From NCBI GenBank assembly GCA_016783665.1, contig JADHWC010000008.1, forward strand, positions 1 through 45,173: DNA of 45,173 nt. The letters run 5' to 3'. This stretch comes from Fidelibacterota bacterium. Its GTDB lineage: Bacteria > Fidelibacterota > UBA2242. Both the position numbers and the translations under genes were made by a program. The notes under the pieces were generated by a model. It saw nothing but the letters and a program-made list of their open reading frames with translations. It had not been told where the DNA came from and ran no database searches. Of this stretch, positions 36,655 through 45,039 are shown in pieces (positions within the stretch are counted from its first letter, which is position 1; each line of letters starts with the position of its first letter).

Positions 36655-38337
36655 TCAATTCATATCGGTTATTTTCTTATCAACCCGGTTCATTATCCGT
36701 CTGACCATTTTCTGACCTGCCTGTCTTAGCTTAGCCACGCTTTTTTTCATTGCGCCGTTAAATTCCTGATCGTCGATACCGGACAGGTTAATGAGAACAT
36801 TTAGCCCGGCGCCTTTGATTGCCGTATCAGCCGATAATGCCGCCACGCCGACATCACTGATTGAATTGATATTGCCGTATTTTGAAACGACTTCGGTCAG
36901 CTCCAACACCTTTACACAGGTTTCCATTACCTGTAAGGGAACATTCACCGCATTCCTGGTAGCCTCCTGTATCGCAGCCTGTCGTCTGGCTTTATCCCCA
37001 ATGGTCTTTTTCGGTAAGCGGAAACACGCCATTACCTTATTAAACGCCGCCGTATCCAGATCGACAAATCTCAGCAGTTCGTCCTTTAATTCCTGAGATC
37101 TTACCGCAACATCATTCATTTTCTTAAAATGTCGTTCATAGCCTTTTTTTCCGTGGGTCAGGTTTGCGACCATAGCCGTCAGACTGGCAGCCATTGCCCC
37201 CGACAGAGCCGCCACGCTGCCGCCGCCCGGCGCGGGAGAATCAGTGGATAATTCATCGGCAAACCCGCGGGCTGTCATTTCCACCAGCGAATCTTCAAAT
37301 TCTTTGAACTGGTACTCAATGATTTTCCTGGCAGGTTCAAAAGGCGATACGTCGTTCAAACCGAGCGACTGGATCGCAGTACGGATCAATCCCTCTTCCG
37401 GAACACCTTCGGAATGTCCCTGGGCGTTAAGAAAATATTTTCCCGCCATGATCATGGCTTCTTTCGGAATCAATCCGACGATTTCAGAACCGGTTACACG
37501 CAGACCTTTTTTATTGGCGAGCCGCCGGATTTCCTCAAACACAACATGAGGCGGAGTGACTTCATAATTTGTCAGGTTAATGGACACCTGCGCCATTTTG
37601 TATTCATCGATATACCAGCCAACCGCTTTTGTATATTGCAATAAACCCGGGACACGCAGCGCCACGCCATTTTCATCACGGACAATATTACCTTTTTTAT
37701 CCCGTTTTAAACAACCTTTTTCACGGATAATGAGAGCAATGTCGGTGGCTAATTTTCGATCGCCTGTATTCAGATTGACATTATAGGCAATCAGGAATTC
37801 TCTGACACCCATTACCGTTGCGCCGGATTTGGCGTTAAATTCAGCCCTGCCGTAATCGGGTTTCCAATCCGGGTCCTTCAGCTTTTCCTGCAATCCTTCG
37901 TATTCACCGGCGCGAATATCAGCAAGATTTTCCCGGTTCGGTTTTTGGGCTGATTTTTCATATAAATAGACCGGAATATTCAATTCATCGGCTACTTTCT
38001 TTGCCAATTCATGCGAGAGTTGAACACATTCTTCTTCAGTGATGCCCGATATTGGAACAAGCGGGCAGACGTCGGTCGCGCCCAGCCGGGCATGTGCCCC
38101 GCTATGTTTCCGCATATCAATTACTTCGGCTGCTTTTGCAATTCCGGCAAATGCTCCTTCCAGAACACCTTGCTTTGTTCCGATAAATGTAACTACCGTA
38201 CGATTAGTATCGGCACCTGGATCCACATCCAACAGTTTTACGCCGTCAACGGCTTCTATTGCATCGGTAATTGCTTTGATGACGTTCAGGTCGCGACCCT
38301 CGCTAAAATTCGGGATGCATTCAATTATTTCGGGCAT
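36655..38337 (-). CDS. ftcD: glutamate formimidoyltransferase / formimidoyl-THF cyclodeaminase (fusion)
   Basis: IIECIPNFSEGRD...DVDPGADTNRTVVTF... and C-terminal LSTDSPAPGGGSVAALSGAMAASLTAMVANLT. Confidence 0.92.
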   Translation of the reverse strand: MPEIIECIPNFSEGRDLNVIKAITDAIEAVDGVKLLDVDPGADTNRTVVTFIGTKQGVLEGAFAGIAKAAEVIDMRKHSGAHARLGATDVCPLVPISGITEEECVQLSHELAKKVADELNIPVYLYEKSAQKPNRENLADIRAGEYEGLQEKLKDPDWKPDYGRAEFNAKSGATVMGVREFLIAYNVNLNTGDRKLATDIALIIREKGCLKRDKKGNIVRDENGVALRVPGLLQYTKAVGWYIDEYKMAQVSINLTNYEVTPPHVVFEEIRRLANKKGLRVTGSEIVGLIPKEAMIMAGKYFLNAQGHSEGVPEEGLIRTAIQSLGLNDVSPFEPARKIIEYQFKEFEDSLVEMTARGFADELSTDSPAPGGGSVAALSGAMAASLTAMVANLTHGKKGYERHFKKMNDVAVRSQELKDELLRFVDLDTAAFNKVMACFRLPKKTIGDKARRQAAIQEATRNAVNVPLQVMETCVKVLELTEVVSKYGNINSISDVGVAALSADTAIKGAGLNVLINLSGIDDQEFNGAMKKSVAKLRQAGQKMVRRIMNRVDKKITDMN

Positions 38338-38349
38338 AGTTACTCCTCG

Positions 38350-38535
38350 TTATCTGATACCGTTCAAATACAACATTATTCCAACGATTACGATTAATAT
38401 AAAAATCAGCCACCACAATGGTTTCGTCATTTTCTTAGGATTCTTATGTAAACGTTGAAAGTGAACCCGTTTACTATCACGATCAGAGCGTTTATCCGTG
38501 ATCGAAAATCCTCTTTTTTGATATCTGACCATCAC
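38350..38535 (-). CDS. small single-TM membrane protein
   Basis: WWLIFILIVIVGIMLYLNG; overlaps the upstream gene stop. Confidence 0.55.
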   Translation of the reverse strand: MMVRYQKRGFSITDKRSDRDSKRVHFQRLHKNPKKMTKPLWWLIFILIVIVGIMLYLNGIR

Positions 38536-39176
38536 GCTCCTCCTGCAAACAGTCTTGAAAAGAAATTGACAAAGGGATAGATAAAAGCACCAAGGATTGA
38601 AATTCTTGTCGCCATTCCAAACAGGATCAATCCCATTAAAACAAACGGACCATACCGTTCGAGATACTGATAGACATATTCATATCGATAGGGTAATAAA
38701 CCATATAAAATCTTCGAACCATCCAGAGGAGGCACCGGTAAAAGATTAAAAATTGCCAGCGCCAGGTTGATCTGTAAACTAAATTTTACCATGATATAAA
38801 CCGGCTTCAGGATATTAGCCGGGAGAAAATTGAAGTTCCCGGCATGAAACGACCTCAGCAGCAACCCACTAAGAAATGCTAATAGCATATTCGCCGCTGG
38901 GCCCGCGACTGAGACGAGCAGCATGTCTCTTTTAGGTTTGCTAAAATAGCGCGGATTTACCGGCACCGGTTTCGCCCAGCCAAAGCGTACCAGGAATATC
39001 ATGATAGTCCCAAAGGGATCTAAGTGAACAAGCGGATTCATGGTTAACCGCCCCGCTAATTTGGCGGTTGGATCGCCCAGGCGATAAGCCATCCAGCCAT
39101 GCATGAATTCGTGGAAGGTCAGCGCCAGAAGAATCGGGGGCGCCAGTAATATAATAACCTGTAAGTTCATTGCCAC
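38532..39176 (-). CDS. M50-family site-2-protease-like membrane metallopeptidase
   Basis: FHEFMHGWMAYRLGDPTAKLAGRLTMNPLVHLDPFGT ... NLLPVPPLDGSKIL. Confidence 0.92.
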   Translation of the reverse strand: MAMNLQVIILLAPPILLALTFHEFMHGWMAYRLGDPTAKLAGRLTMNPLVHLDPFGTIMIFLVRFGWAKPVPVNPRYFSKPKRDMLLVSVAGPAANMLLAFLSGLLLRSFHAGNFNFLPANILKPVYIMVKFSLQINLALAIFNLLPVPPLDGSKILYGLLPYRYEYVYQYLERYGPFVLMGLILFGMATRISILGAFIYPFVNFFSRLFAGGA

Positions 39177-39355
39177 CTCGGTTGAAAATTAAAATTCTGT
39201 GAAATTGACGAAACTTGATAAAAAATATAAGATTAAAATAGCATAACATATTTATTGAAAATAATTTATAAAGAGACTGTTACAATAGAAACAGAAAAGA
39301 ACGAAGTTTTCAACATTTTTAATTGACATTTTAAACGTTTTAAATAAAACTACGG

Positions 39356-39899
39356 TCAACAGGTCTCACCTATTGTTATTCTCGTTCAACTCTTTTCCCA
39401 CAGGGAGCCCTTTAGGACAAGTTTTGGAGTGCTGTATACAAGAAAGGTGATCGATAAAAATAAATGGTGTCCGATTAATCCCGGAGGGATTGAACATGAA
39501 TAACATTAGACGAAGTCTGGTGAAAGAAAGAGTCCCCCTCCCACCAAGCAAAACACCGGAGGTGTTTAACTCGACAAGCATGAAATCATTTTTAAGGGAA
39601 ATCGGACGTAAGTAATTCAACCCTTCAGGGTTGGGGACTTTGTTTTTGGTTCTTCGATCAACAGGTTATACCTATTGTTATTCATATTAAACCCTTGCAG
39701 GGTTTAGAGCAATGAATAAAAACCGGACAATCCCGTCCCGAAGGATCCCGATGGGGAAAGAATTGGAATTATCCCTTTTAAGGTTTATAAAAAATTATAC
39801 ATATTCGAAAATCCCGGAGGGATTGAATGTGAATAACATCCGGCAGCTGCCGGATGAATAAAGAGTGTCCCCAAAGACAAAACACCGGAGGCGTTTAAC
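39356..39899. repeat. imperfect tandem duplication (~0.3 kb) carrying three ordered short repeat units C-A-B / C-A-B
   Basis: C 39356-39381 & 39658-39683; A (AATCCCGGAGGGATTGAAYRTGAATAACAT) 39477-39506 & 39810-39839; B (CAAAACACCGGAGGYGTTTAAC) 39549-39570 & 39878-39899. Confidence 0.8.
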
Positions 39900-39946
39900 G
39901 TGATACAAAGCGCAACACCGCAGCCGGAAAAAAGGTAATCCCGAGG

Positions 39947-39976
39947 CCTGTCTCCGGCGGCTGCCGGACAGGCAGG
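39947..39976. repeat. intergenic palindrome CCTGTCTCCGGC-GGCT-GCCGGACAGGCAGG
   Basis: Perfect inner stem; same 5' CCTGTCT / 3' CAGGCAGG ends as 18522-18549. Confidence 0.65.
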
Positions 39977-40392
39977 CAAACCCGGGAAAATTCTTTGAAT
40001 GAACAACCCCGCCGCAAGCAACGGGGTATCTTAGATGAGCTTGAATGATTGAAACAACCCAAGGGTCGGGAAATTAAACCCATCTGGATGGGATTAAATG
40101 TAGAAATAGGGAAAAGGGATACCGGGAGCTACAATCAAGAGAATTTATTTCTTTAGGATTTGAAAATAGAACAATTAGTGATTATACTTTGGAGCAATGA
40201 TTAAAGATATGGAAAATGGGTTCATAATTTTGTATATAGAGAAAACAGTTCTTTTCTACATGCAGAAAACTCGTAAAAAGTTTTGTCTATGGAGAAACAT
40301 TGAAATTGTGAATTACGTCATATAATCATAGTTAGCCGGTTCTTAATATTAAACAAGGTGCAATGATATACAGTTAGATTTTATACGATTTG

Positions 40393-40470
40393 CACAGAAT
40401 ATCCTTGAAAATCGATAAGATTGTTGTAATATTCGGATGTTATGTGGAAAACTATAGAATAACTTGTTAG
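40393..40470 (+). promoter_or_regulatory. copy 1 of promoter + attI-like element
   Basis: TTGAAA (40405-40410)-16-TAATAT (40427-40432), ends ...AACTTGTTAG; 76/78 identical to 43186-43263; weaker similarity back to 40368. Confidence 0.65.
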
Positions 40471-40479
40471 CATTTTACA

Positions 40480-41904
40480 GTGCCACCAATGGAAAAGATG
40501 ACAATTCGTTACTGGAGAACAAGACCAGACCCATTTTTTGAGATAAATGACGAAATTCAGAAGAGATTACAAGTAAATCCCTTCCTGAGTGGCAAGAGAT
40601 TATTTAATGAATTTCAAAAATTATACCCTGGCAAGTTTGATGATAAATTACTGCGAACATTTCAACGCAGGGTAGAATCTTGGCGTAAGGCGAAAAATAC
40701 GATTGAAGCTACTAATGCCTGGATGCTTTCTCTACTACAAGGAAATAATGAATTAAGTGAGTTAAAAAAACAATGCAGCCATGTGTTAGCTGAGAAAGAT
40801 ATCTTTTCGCTAAATTACTGCATCCTTTTTAAGCCCTTAAAATTTAGAAATAGAGCAATGGCCGTACTTGGGCATTTACGCGGCATACCTAATTGTTACA
40901 TTTCTCACTTTCTTCACATTAGCACAGCAATTATTAGATCCTACATTCGTAAGTTTCAGTCAGGCGGCGTTGAGAGGTTGTTGGACATATCGAGGAAAGA
41001 TATAAAAAAATATGAGAACCCGAAATACAAAAATGAGGTTTTTAAAATATTGCATGAACCTCCTTCCTTGCATGGAATAAATAGAATTACATGGAAAATG
41101 GATGACATCCATCGCATAATGTCAGAAAGAGATCTTCCCATAGCCCTTGTTAACATCAGAAAAATAATAAGAAATGCTGGTTACCAAGTACGTAAAGCAA
41201 AGAAAGTACTTACAAGTACCGATCCTTTGTACAGAGAAAAATTAAAAGAGATCACAAGAATACTACAGTCATTAAAGCCAAAAGAGAAATTCTTTTCTAT
41301 TGACGAGTTTGGCCCATTTGCAGTGAAAATGCAGGGCGGAAGGGCTTTAGTTGCAAAGGGAGAAGAACGTACATATCCTCAATGGCAAAAAAGCAAAGGT
41401 ACCATTATCATAACTGCGGCCTTGGAGCTTTCTACAAATCAAATAACGCATTTTTATTCCAAAAACAAAAATACCGCGGAGATGATTAAATTATTAGATT
41501 TGCTCCTAAAGAAATACAAAAATGAAGAGTGCATTTATTTCTCTTGGGATGCGGCATCTTGGCACGCATCGAAAGCACTTTATGAAAAAGTTGAAAAGAT
41601 CAATAGTCAAGAACATAGGAGGGAATTCAATACCCCTCTTGTAAAATTAGCCCCTCTTCCGTCCTGTGCTCAATTTCTTAACGTGATCGAGTCGGTATTT
41701 AGTGGTATGGCAAGAGCAATCATACATAATAGTAATTACTCCTCGGTCGGCGAATGCAAAACTGCAATTGATCGCTATTTTGAGGAAAGAAATCAGAATT
41801 ACAAAGACAATCCCAAAAAAGCAGGGAATAAAATATGGGGCAAGGAACTTGTTGAACCTGTTTTCGAGGCAAGCAACAATTGCAAAGATCCAAAATGGCG
41901 ATAA
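40480..41904 (+). CDS. IS630-like DDE transposase (cassette 1)
   Basis: KFFSIDEFGPFAVK, CIYFSWDAASWHASKALYEKV, LAPLPSCAQFLNVIESVFSGMARA; N-terminus LLRTFQRRVESWR is IstA-like; GTG 40480 or ATG 40489. Confidence 0.7.
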   Translation: MPPMEKMTIRYWRTRPDPFFEINDEIQKRLQVNPFLSGKRLFNEFQKLYPGKFDDKLLRTFQRRVESWRKAKNTIEATNAWMLSLLQGNNELSELKKQCSHVLAEKDIFSLNYCILFKPLKFRNRAMAVLGHLRGIPNCYISHFLHISTAIIRSYIRKFQSGGVERLLDISRKDIKKYENPKYKNEVFKILHEPPSLHGINRITWKMDDIHRIMSERDLPIALVNIRKIIRNAGYQVRKAKKVLTSTDPLYREKLKEITRILQSLKPKEKFFSIDEFGPFAVKMQGGRALVAKGEERTYPQWQKSKGTIIITAALELSTNQITHFYSKNKNTAEMIKLLDLLLKKYKNEECIYFSWDAASWHASKALYEKVEKINSQEHRREFNTPLVKLAPLPSCAQFLNVIESVFSGMARAIIHNSNYSSVGECKTAIDRYFEERNQNYKDNPKKAGNKIWGKELVEPVFEASNNCKDPKWR

Positions 41905-41909
41905 AAACA

Positions 41910-41967
41910 TGCTAACAAAAAAATGCAGCCGACGCAGAAAAGCGCGCGGCTGATTTAGGTGTTAGGC
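41910..41967 (+). repeat. attC recombination site
   Basis: TGCTAAC-aaaaAAATGCAGCCG...CGGCTGATTTaggt-GTTAGGC: arms pair with one extra G in the left arm (extrahelical base). Confidence 0.85.
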
Positions 41968-41992
41968 TTATAGTGAAAATGTGAGGATTATT

Positions 41993-42646
41993 ATGAGAAA
42001 AATATTTCAAATTTCACTTATATTTATTATGGTAATTTTTATTTCAATAGACTCATTTGGACAAAATAAATATAGACTTGTTCGATATAAATATCTTGAT
42101 ACAAGTAAATGGAATAATTTTCTAGGGTCAAAAAGAACTCAATTTGATATAGAAGTCAAAGAAAATATTGAAGATGAAGAGATCAAAGAGATATTAGAAA
42201 AAGCTGTTATTGAGTTATCTGAACTTAGGGACGTTGATGCAATATCCGTTAGACTTTATATAGAAAATACTAATTTACCATACGCAATCGCTGATTGGGC
42301 TCCATACGGAGCCTGGAATAAAGCTGAAACGGGAATTCCAAAATCAGTTTTTAAAACATCAATTACTTTTTATCCAGAGCATAAAGCTAAAGAATCAAGT
42401 AAAGGTAAAAAATATGGACTATCTTTAGAACAGAGAAAAATAATATATCATGAAATATGTCAATCCCAGAAAAACACAAGACAAATTGCAGAGAAGAAAT
42501 ATCCTTCAGATATTATGAAACAATATGACTATATGGAAGATTTAGACAAGAAATATGAAAGTGAAATTTGTAGGAAATATTTTATTACAGATGATCAAAA
42601 GTGTAGAATAGTAGATGAAGGTGTTGAAAATAATTGGTCAGAATAA
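41993..42646 (+). CDS. exported hypothetical protein (cassette 2)
   Basis: Signal peptide MRKIFQISLIFIMVIFISIDSFGQN; immediately follows an attC. Confidence 0.6.
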   Translation: MRKIFQISLIFIMVIFISIDSFGQNKYRLVRYKYLDTSKWNNFLGSKRTQFDIEVKENIEDEEIKEILEKAVIELSELRDVDAISVRLYIENTNLPYAIADWAPYGAWNKAETGIPKSVFKTSITFYPEHKAKESSKGKKYGLSLEQRKIIYHEICQSQKNTRQIAEKKYPSDIMKQYDYMEDLDKKYESEICRKYFITDDQKCRIVDEGVENNWSE

Positions 42647-42671
42647 AAACTATTAAAAGCATAACAAATAA

Positions 42672-42703
42672 GGATTGATACAACGAGACGTTGTCATCAA
42701 TCC
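42672..42703 (+). other. strong hairpin upstream of the HU-family gene
   Basis: GGATTGATACAAC-GAGAC-GTTGTCATCAATCC (one bulged base); no T tract. Confidence 0.6.
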
Positions 42704-42735
42704 AGGGTTCAAGAAATTATAAAAGGAGACTATTA

Positions 42736-43038
42736 ATGCGTACCAGAACCTATACAAAGAAAGATGTCGTAGAAATTACGGCAAAACGCTTAGGCCAAAC
42801 GTTTTCGACGACTTTTAAGATCGTCGATGAGGCTTTTATCACATTGCGTGAAATGCTTTGTGAAGATAAAAAGAATTTACGTATCGAGATCCGTGGTTTT
42901 GGTGTCTTCGAAGTTAAACCCACCAGGGCGAAACCAAAAGCCCGCAACCCGCGGACAAACGAGATTGTTTACGTTCCTCCCCGGAAAAAGACCCATTTCA
43001 AACCGGGAATAATTATTAAAGCTGCTTTGAAAAAATAA
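42736..43038 (+). CDS. HU/IHF-family DNA-binding protein
   Basis: TYTKKDVVEITAKRLG...IEIRGFGVFEVKPTRAKPKARNPRTNEIVYVPPRKKTHFKPG; start MRTRTY at 42736 after AAAGGAG. Confidence 0.93.
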   Translation: MRTRTYTKKDVVEITAKRLGQTFSTTFKIVDEAFITLREMLCEDKKNLRIEIRGFGVFEVKPTRAKPKARNPRTNEIVYVPPRKKTHFKPGIIIKAALKK

Positions 43039-43185
43039 ACCGGATAGAGTTGTGATGCTTATTTCGTTTTATTATTTGTGTGCAATTTTGAAATTTGACC
43101 AGGTACATCAAGCATATGAAGTTTACCAGTTTCTTTATATTATCCTGCTTGTAATGTTATACAGTTAGTATAAGATAGAATTAGG

Positions 43186-43263
43186 CACAGAATACCCTTG
43201 AAAATCGATAAGATTGTTGTAATATTTGGATGTTATGTGGAAAACTATAGAATAACTTGTTAG
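43186..43263 (+). promoter_or_regulatory. copy 2 of promoter + attI-like element
   Basis: Same 78-bp element as 40393-40470, ending AACTTGTTAGGC directly before the next cassette ORF. Confidence 0.65.
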
Positions 43264-43294
43264 GCAGACGCTTCGCCCAGAATTGGAGAGTAGG

Positions 43295-43927
43295 ATGGAT
43301 CAGGACATGATTGAAGTACTGCAACGAAGGTTTCGTCAAATGTACCTGGCAACCCACGGTATGACGGAAGGCGATATGTCGAAAGTCATTATTCAGAAAA
43401 TAACTGGAGAACATGTTAGTGGGTGCCAGACCGAATTTTCGACCGGGCAGTCAATGGATGCTCTTCACAATTGCATATCTCTCTTAATAGCAAATATCGC
43501 TTCCTTGAAGGACCACCTCAAGGCATGGTGCAGCAAAAACGGTATGGAATTCAGAGGCGAAGAATTAGTTAATAGCAATACTGATGTGTCTATAGTTCAT
43601 GATCTATGGAATATCGATAAGCATCTGTCGCTCAATAAACCTCCGCGGTCTGGATTCACTCCACATATTGCAAATCTGAAGCAGAATATGGTGCTAACAA
43701 CGGGGAGCAATAAGGGTGATTCGATCGGAATGACAATTGATCCTATTACAGGGAAAATGAAAATCAGTACTATTGGTGGAGGGTCAGCATCTGTTGTGAT
43801 CACAGCTGACGTCATCGACGAGAACGAGAAAAGTCATGGTGATTTGCTTCAAATCTGCAAGGGCGCGATTGATGCCTGGGAGAAGATGTTTTGGGAATGC
43901 GGGATAACTATGAAGGAAGATGCCTAA
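43295..43927 (+). CDS. hypothetical cassette protein (cassette 3)
   Basis: ATG 43295 after GGAGAG; stop lies inside the attC; contains DLWNIDKHL motif. Confidence 0.55.
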   Translation: MDQDMIEVLQRRFRQMYLATHGMTEGDMSKVIIQKITGEHVSGCQTEFSTGQSMDALHNCISLLIANIASLKDHLKAWCSKNGMEFRGEELVNSNTDVSIVHDLWNIDKHLSLNKPPRSGFTPHIANLKQNMVLTTGSNKGDSIGMTIDPITGKMKISTIGGGSASVVITADVIDENEKSHGDLLQICKGAIDAWEKMFWECGITMKEDA

Positions 43928-43983
43928 CGAATTCAAGCCGATTCGCGCCGCAATGGCGCTCACGGCTTAAGCGACGTTATAAG
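43922..43983 (+). repeat. attC recombination site
   Basis: GCCTAAC gaATTCAAGCCG...CGGCTTAAGCgac GTTATAAG; left-arm extrahelical C (TTCAAGCCG vs TT-AAGCCG). Confidence 0.85.
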
Positions 43984-44010
43984 CCAAAGCCACCTCAACA
44001 AGAGGATCAT

Positions 44011-44400
44011 ATGCAAGAACCTTGGAAGAAAGATACAAATGACAGATACGTTGAAGTCGTAAAGACTGTCATGGGACTGTCTACAGCCGCCCTTTTTTTG
44101 CCTATTCTCCTCGCTCGTGAATTTCTCGGCGTTGAAAGCAATGTGGCACTGGGTGGCGTTTTTACCGCCTCAATTTACTGGGCACTTTTCTTACTCGCTA
44201 TGTCCATTCTTTCTGGTGTGTTCTATCAGTACTTGTCAGCAAAATGGTTGAGAATTGCATGGGGAAAGAAGGCGGGAATATTTTTCTCAAAGGACACAAA
44301 GGAAGGAACAGTAGAATATTGCATGGTGGTCAGTCTGTGGGCGTGTATCATCTTCTTTTTTATAGGTCTTATTTTACAATTGGTTTTCTTTGTTTTTTAA
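44011..44400 (+). CDS. multi-TM membrane protein (cassette 4)
   Basis: ATG 44011: MQEPWKKDTNDRYVEVVKTVMGLSTAALFLPILLA... with 3-4 hydrophobic segments. Confidence 0.6.
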   Translation: MQEPWKKDTNDRYVEVVKTVMGLSTAALFLPILLAREFLGVESNVALGGVFTASIYWALFLLAMSILSGVFYQYLSAKWLRIAWGKKAGIFFSKDTKEGTVEYCMVVSLWACIIFFFIGLILQLVFFVF

Positions 44401-44410
44401 TGAAAGAGGC

Positions 44411-44498
44411 TTTTAACAAATCACTTCAGCGGACTGGAAAGAGCGCGGCGGCCTTACGGGTAAGGATTTTGACCAGCCGCTGAGCTCAAGCGTTGGAC
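44411..44498 (+). repeat. attC recombination site
   Basis: TTTTAAC aaatcaCTTCAGCGGACTGG...CCAGCCGCTGAGctcaagc GTTGGAC; paired arms with extra bases in the left arm. Confidence 0.85.
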
Positions 44499-44510
44499 GA
44501 GGAGAGATTT

Positions 44511-44966
44511 ATGGCAAAACGACGAGATAGTCAGAAATCAGGTCTGGCCGGTGAGTTCTTTGTTGCGGCAGAACTCCTCAAACGGGACTTTCAGGTTGCG
44601 CTCACAATGGGCAACGCCAAGTCGGTCGATATCATCGTCCAGCGGGAGGACACTTCTCTTCCAGTCACCGTCCAGGTAAAGACACTCCGGAGTTCCAACT
44701 GCTATCTCATCGGCGTTCGCGATGTCGTCCCTTCCCAAATCTATGTGTTCGTTCTCCTTCGCAAGGTCGCGCAACCTGTTGAGTACTTCATTGTGTTCGG
44801 GCAGGAAATGCTTGATCGTCGTTTTGAGATCTGGGGGCAGAATGGAGGAGATGGAGATTTTGCTGGAATCACCATGGGGCGAATACGCCCTTTTCAAGAT
44901 CGATGGGATGTATTTGACAATATGTTAAACAAGGCATCGTCCAACAAAGCCATCGACGGCGACTGA
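44511..44966 (+). CDS. PD-(D/E)XK nuclease-like protein (cassette 5)
   Basis: SGLAGEFFVAAELLKRDFQVALTMGNAKSVDIIVQ...PVTVQVKTLRSS: E...D...QxK arrangement; ATG 44511 after GGAGAG. Confidence 0.65.
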   Translation: MAKRRDSQKSGLAGEFFVAAELLKRDFQVALTMGNAKSVDIIVQREDTSLPVTVQVKTLRSSNCYLIGVRDVVPSQIYVFVLLRKVAQPVEYFIVFGQEMLDRRFEIWGQNGGDGDFAGITMGRIRPFQDRWDVFDNMLNKASSNKAIDGD

Positions 44967-45017
44967 GTAAACCGTGCTCTGCGCGGCTTCCTCAGCGCGT
45001 CATGGCAGATGTTATGT
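44964..45017 (+). repeat. possible attC-like site (degenerate)
   Basis: GTAAACcgtgctctgcgcgg...cgcgtcatggcagatGTTATGTC at the expected cassette boundary; boxes poorly conserved. Confidence 0.4.
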
Positions 45018-45039
45018 CAATAAAAACATAGGATACACC

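Noticed and set aside
34574-37786. Multiple plus-strand ORFs opposite miaA, mutL and ftcD
   Set aside because: Antisense to well-conserved housekeeping genes; no coding evidence.
42659-42712. Confident attC call after cassette 2
   Set aside because: Hairpin is strong, but the 3' box is GTTCAAG rather than GTTRRRY and the bulge is on the wrong arm; reported only as a hairpin/possible chimera.
43891-44010. Upstream extension of the 43891-44400 ORF
   Set aside because: Reads through an attC site; ATG at 44011 is the cassette-consistent start.
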